Shown one piece after another: positions 61,609 to 64,000 of a DNA stretch of 64,000 bases. The DNA is taken from NCBI GenBank assembly GCA_002551355.1, contig NTHE01000001.1:1-64000 (forward strand), written 5' to 3'. The notes beneath the pieces were generated by a model. The model was not told where the DNA came from, made no database searches, and was given only the letters and a program-made list of their open reading frames with translations. This DNA is from Streptomyces sp. man185. GTDB lineage: Bacteria > Actinomycetota > Actinomycetes > Streptomycetales > Streptomycetaceae. Each line of letters begins with the position of its first letter. Within the stretch, counting starts at the first letter, position 1. A program made the translations under genes and the position numbers.

Positions 61609-62721
61609 TCAGCTCTGCCGAATGACCAGTCTGCCACCCTGCCGCAGCGCCTCGACGCGGCCGGGCAGGTTGATGGCCCGCTGGCCGCGCCAGCCGGTGA
61701 TCAGGCGGTCGACTTCTTCGAGGTGCCGGGCGAAGAGGGAGCCGGCGGGCGAGCCTGCCTCGATCAGTGCGCGGCGCAGCACCCGGCGGCGTACCGCGGG
61801 CGGCAGGGCGTAGAGCCCCGCGCACTCCAGGCGGCCGGTCTCGTCGCGTACGGACAGCTCGGCCTCGGCGGCCCAGGTGTCCAGGGCGTCGGCGTCGTCG
61901 CGGGAGAGCTGGGCGGTACGGGCGAGGGCCTCGACGACGCCTTTGCCGAGGGCCTTCTCCAGGGCGGGCAGGCCTTCGTGGCGGAGCCGGGAGCGGGTGT
62001 AGGCGGGGTCGATGTTGTGCGGGTCGTCCCAGACGGGGATCGACTGGACCAGGCAGGCCTTGCGGGCGGTCTGCCGGTCGAGCTGGAGGAAGGGGCGGCG
62101 GTAGCGGCCGGAGGGCCCGGAGGCGGCGGCCATGCCGGAGAGCGAGCGGATGCCGGAGCCGCGGGCGAGGCCGAGGAGGACCGTCTCGGCCTGGTCGTCG
62201 CGGGTGTGGCCGAGCAGGACGGCGGCGGCGGCGTGGCGTTCGGCGGCGGCGTCCAGCGCGGCGTAGCGGGCGTCGCGGGCGGCGGCCTCGGGGCCGCCCT
62301 CGCGTCCGACGTGCACGGCGACGGCCTCGACGGGGTCGAGGTCCATGGCGGTGAGCCGGGTGACGACCTCGGCGGCGCGGAGGCCGGAGCCCGGCTGGAG
62401 GTTGTGGTCGACGGTGATGCCGCCGGCCCGGACGCCGAGCTTGCGGGCCTCGAACGCGAGGGCGGAGGCGAGCGCCATGGAGTCGGCGCCGCCGGAGCAG
62501 GCGACGAGGACGAGCGGGGTGTCGGGCCGTTCGGGGAGAGTCGTACGGGGGCTGCCCGCGGCGCCGGCCTCGGCGTAGCGGGAGCGGGCGGCGTGCGCGG
62601 GGCGCATCGCCGCTTCGGCGGGCCGGTCGTGGCCGGCGTTCCGCTGGAATTCGGTGATGACGTCGTGGAGTACGCGGCGGACCGCCAGGCGTATCGCCGC
62701 GACCGCAGGATGGGGACCCAT
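61609..62721 (-). CDS. tilS: tRNA(Ile)-lysidine synthase
   Basis: TilS attaches lysine to C34 of the CAU-anticodon tRNA-Ile2, so it reads AUA. The 370-residue protein has the PP-loop ATP site [11 protein letters not shown] (about 73-83), [15 protein letters not shown] and a shortened C-terminal part as in other actinobacteria. AAGGG precedes the ATG at 62721 by about 9 nt. A 50-residue helical N-terminal extension comes before the PP-loop. Confidence 0.93.
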   Translation of the reverse strand: MGPHPAVAAIRLAVRRVLHDVITEFQRNAGHDRPAEAAMRPAHAARSRYAEAGAAGSPRTTLPERPDTPLVLVACSGGADSMALASALAFEARKLGVRAGGITVDHNLQPGSGLRAAEVVTRLTAMDLDPVEAVAVHVGREGGPEAAARDARYAALDAAAERHAAAAVLLGHTRDDQAETVLLGLARGSGIRSLSGMAAASGPSGRYRRPFLQLDRQTARKACLVQSIPVWDDPHNIDPAYTRSRLRHEGLPALEKALGKGVVEALARTAQLSRDDADALDTWAAEAELSVRDETGRLECAGLYALPPAVRRRVLRRALIEAGSPAGSLFARHLEEVDRLITGWRGQRAINLPGRVEALRQGGRLVIRQS

Positions 62722-62918
62722 GTCCGGTGCCCTTCGTGGAGTTCGGGAGGAGCGTCGAGCGCCGGAACGCGTGAGTCCCGTCACTCAGAGTGCGTCGATG
62801 GTGACAGAGGCAAGCTGTTCATCGAGCATTGCACGCCTTCCCGTGCCTCCATGGTCCCTCGGATGGGTGATTGGGGGGCCAATATCGGTCCCCCGGGAGT
62901 ATCCGGACGGCCGGATGG

Positions 62919-64000
62919 TCAGGATTCGGCCTTACGGTGCACGCGCGCGACCCAGTCGGCGGGCTTGGCGATCTCGGCCTTGGTCGGGAGGGTGTTGGGC
63001 GAGGTCCAGACGCGGTTGAAGCCGTCCATGCCGACCTCGTCGACGACCGATCGTACGAACTTCTCGCCGTCCTTGTACTGCCGGAGCTTGGCGTCGAGGC
63101 CGAGGAGCTTGCGCAGGGCCTGGTCGAGGCGCCCGGCGCCCTGGGCGCGGCGCTGCTGGAACTTCTCGCGGATCTCGGAGACGGAGCCGACGACGTCGGG
63201 ACCCACGCCGTCCATGACGTAGTCCGCGTGTCCTTCGAGGAGGGACATGACGGCGGTGAGGCGGCCGAGGACCTCGCGCTGGGCGGGGGTCTGGACGATG
63301 TCGACGAGGCTGCGGTTGTCGCTCTCGCCCTGTTCGCCCTCGGGGCGGCCGGCGCCGGAGAGGGACTGGGCGGCCTCGCGGAGGCGTTCCAGGAAGGTCA
63401 TCGGGTCGACGTCGGTCTCGTCGAGGAACGTCTGGATCTCGCCCTGGAGGTGGTCGCGGAGCCAGGGCACGCCGGTGAACTGGGTGCGGTGGGTCTCCTC
63501 GTGGAGGGCGACCCAGAGCCGGAAGTCGTGCGGCTCGACGTCCAGCTCGCGTTCGACGTGGACGATGTTGGGGGCGACGAGGAGGAGGCGGCCGCCGCCG
63601 TTCACGGAGGCGGGCAGCTCCCTGGTGGCGGGGGCGAACGTCTCGTACTGGCCGAGCACCCGGGAGGCGAGGAACGAGAGCAGCATGCCCAGCTCGACGC
63701 CGGTGACCTTGCCGCCGACCGCGCCGAGGACGGCGCCGCCGGGTCCGCCGGTGCGGCGGCTCTCCATCTTGGTGAGCAGGGGCTTCAGCAGTTCGCGGAA
63801 GCCGGCGACGTTGGCCTTGATCCAGCCGGGCCGGTCGACGACGAGGACGGGGGTGTCCTCGGGTTCGGTCCCCTCGGGGATCATCCGGGTGAAGAGCCGG
63901 ACGTGCTCCTCGGAGGCCTTGGCGTGCCGCCGGAGCTCCGCGACGACGGCGCGGGCCTCCTCGCGGCTGATGTCGGGCCCGGGCCGTACGAGCCGGGTCG
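62919..64000 (-). CDS. zinc-dependent metalloprotease family protein, 5' end cut by the window
   Basis: Residues equivalent to the last 360 of a zincin-like family conserved in actinobacteria beside tilS. The zinc motif is HEETH in LWVALHEETHRTQF (near 63510); other conserved segments are VAPNIVHVERELDV, LLEGHADYVMDGVG (possible third ligand) and KLRQYKDGEKFV. The frame stays open to the last base of the window (…RLVRPGPDISREEARAVV), so the start lies outside. No substrate is known to me. Confidence 0.88.
   Translation of the reverse strand, partial: TRLVRPGPDISREEARAVVAELRRHAKASEEHVRLFTRMIPEGTEPEDTPVLVVDRPGWIKANVAGFRELLKPLLTKMESRRTGGPGGAVLGAVGGKVTGVELGMLLSFLASRVLGQYETFAPATRELPASVNGGGRLLLVAPNIVHVERELDVEPHDFRLWVALHEETHRTQFTGVPWLRDHLQGEIQTFLDETDVDPMTFLERLREAAQSLSGAGRPEGEQGESDNRSLVDIVQTPAQREVLGRLTAVMSLLEGHADYVMDGVGPDVVGSVSEIREKFQQRRAQGAGRLDQALRKLLGLDAKLRQYKDGEKFVRSVVDEVGMDGFNRVWTSPNTLPTKAEIAKPADWVARVHRKAES

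Overview
The window is a very G+C-rich actinobacterial chromosome segment. Its gene content and order (proC, ilvD, ppx, radA-disA, mutY, sigE-cseABC, clpC, lsr2, coaX-nadC-nadB-panC, an isolated nuoD, folP-folB-folK, folE, ftsH, hpt, tilS) match the conserved core of a Streptomyces chromosome. I place it in Streptomyces with high confidence, from recalled synteny with the S. coelicolor SCO33xx-SCO34xx region rather than from a search. Genes are dense, many overlap by ATGA or GTGA, and several show a TANNNT box 6-7 nt before the start codon, as leaderless genes do.

Layout. 1-369: likely promoter region of an rRNA operon that lies just left of the window on the minus strand. 370-4100: proC, a two-gene ABC exporter whose start codon lies inside a perfect palindrome, a membrane protein and an SH3-like protein. 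4100-14100: a PASTA-less Ser/Thr kinase with a PQQ-like propeller, ilvD, TetR, sugar-phosphate isomerase, ppx, a Cys-rich protein, and a large sigma-like membrane protein with a BACON-like domain. 14265-19030: radA, disA (c-di-AMP synthase) and mutY. 19245-22935: the sigE-cseA-cseB-cseC cell-envelope stress operon. 23239-28028: a secreted LytM peptidase, then a two-gene trypco2 / trypsin-NACHT cassette that looks like an NLR-type immune system. 28113-34254: clpC, lsr2, a short N-acetylglutamate synthase, a BlaI-type repressor and small proteins.

34385-40100 is a cofactor operon on the minus strand (Rossmann protein, a 34-codon ORF, panC, nadB, nadC, coaX) feeding CoA and NAD synthesis. 40270-41060 is a decay zone with a broken threonine aldolase-like gene and dispersed repeats. 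41097-46486 holds a DUF5937/ArsR regulator, a two-component pair, and a MidA/NDUFAF7-type methyltransferase directly upstream of a NuoD/NDUFS2 homolog. 46509-51612 holds a coiled-coil membrane protein and a quaternary-amine (OpuC/ProU-like) ABC system split over two divergent transcripts. 51640-52784 is a frameshifted esterase pseudogene. 52946-54775 is an MprF/LysX-like lysyltransferase with a sigma-E-like promoter. 54816-64000 holds the folate genes, ftsH, hpt, tilS and a metalloprotease cut by the right edge.

How the genes connect. SigE (made and regulated here) plausibly drives the MprF-like gene 30 kb away, and the LytM peptidase and mprF both act on the envelope. DisA and RadA are neighbours as in other Gram-positives. 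The most interesting candidates are the trypco2 / trypsin-NACHT pair, the MidA-NuoD pair (the human homologs are enzyme and substrate), the sigma-like/BACON membrane protein, and the 34-codon ORF upstream of panC.
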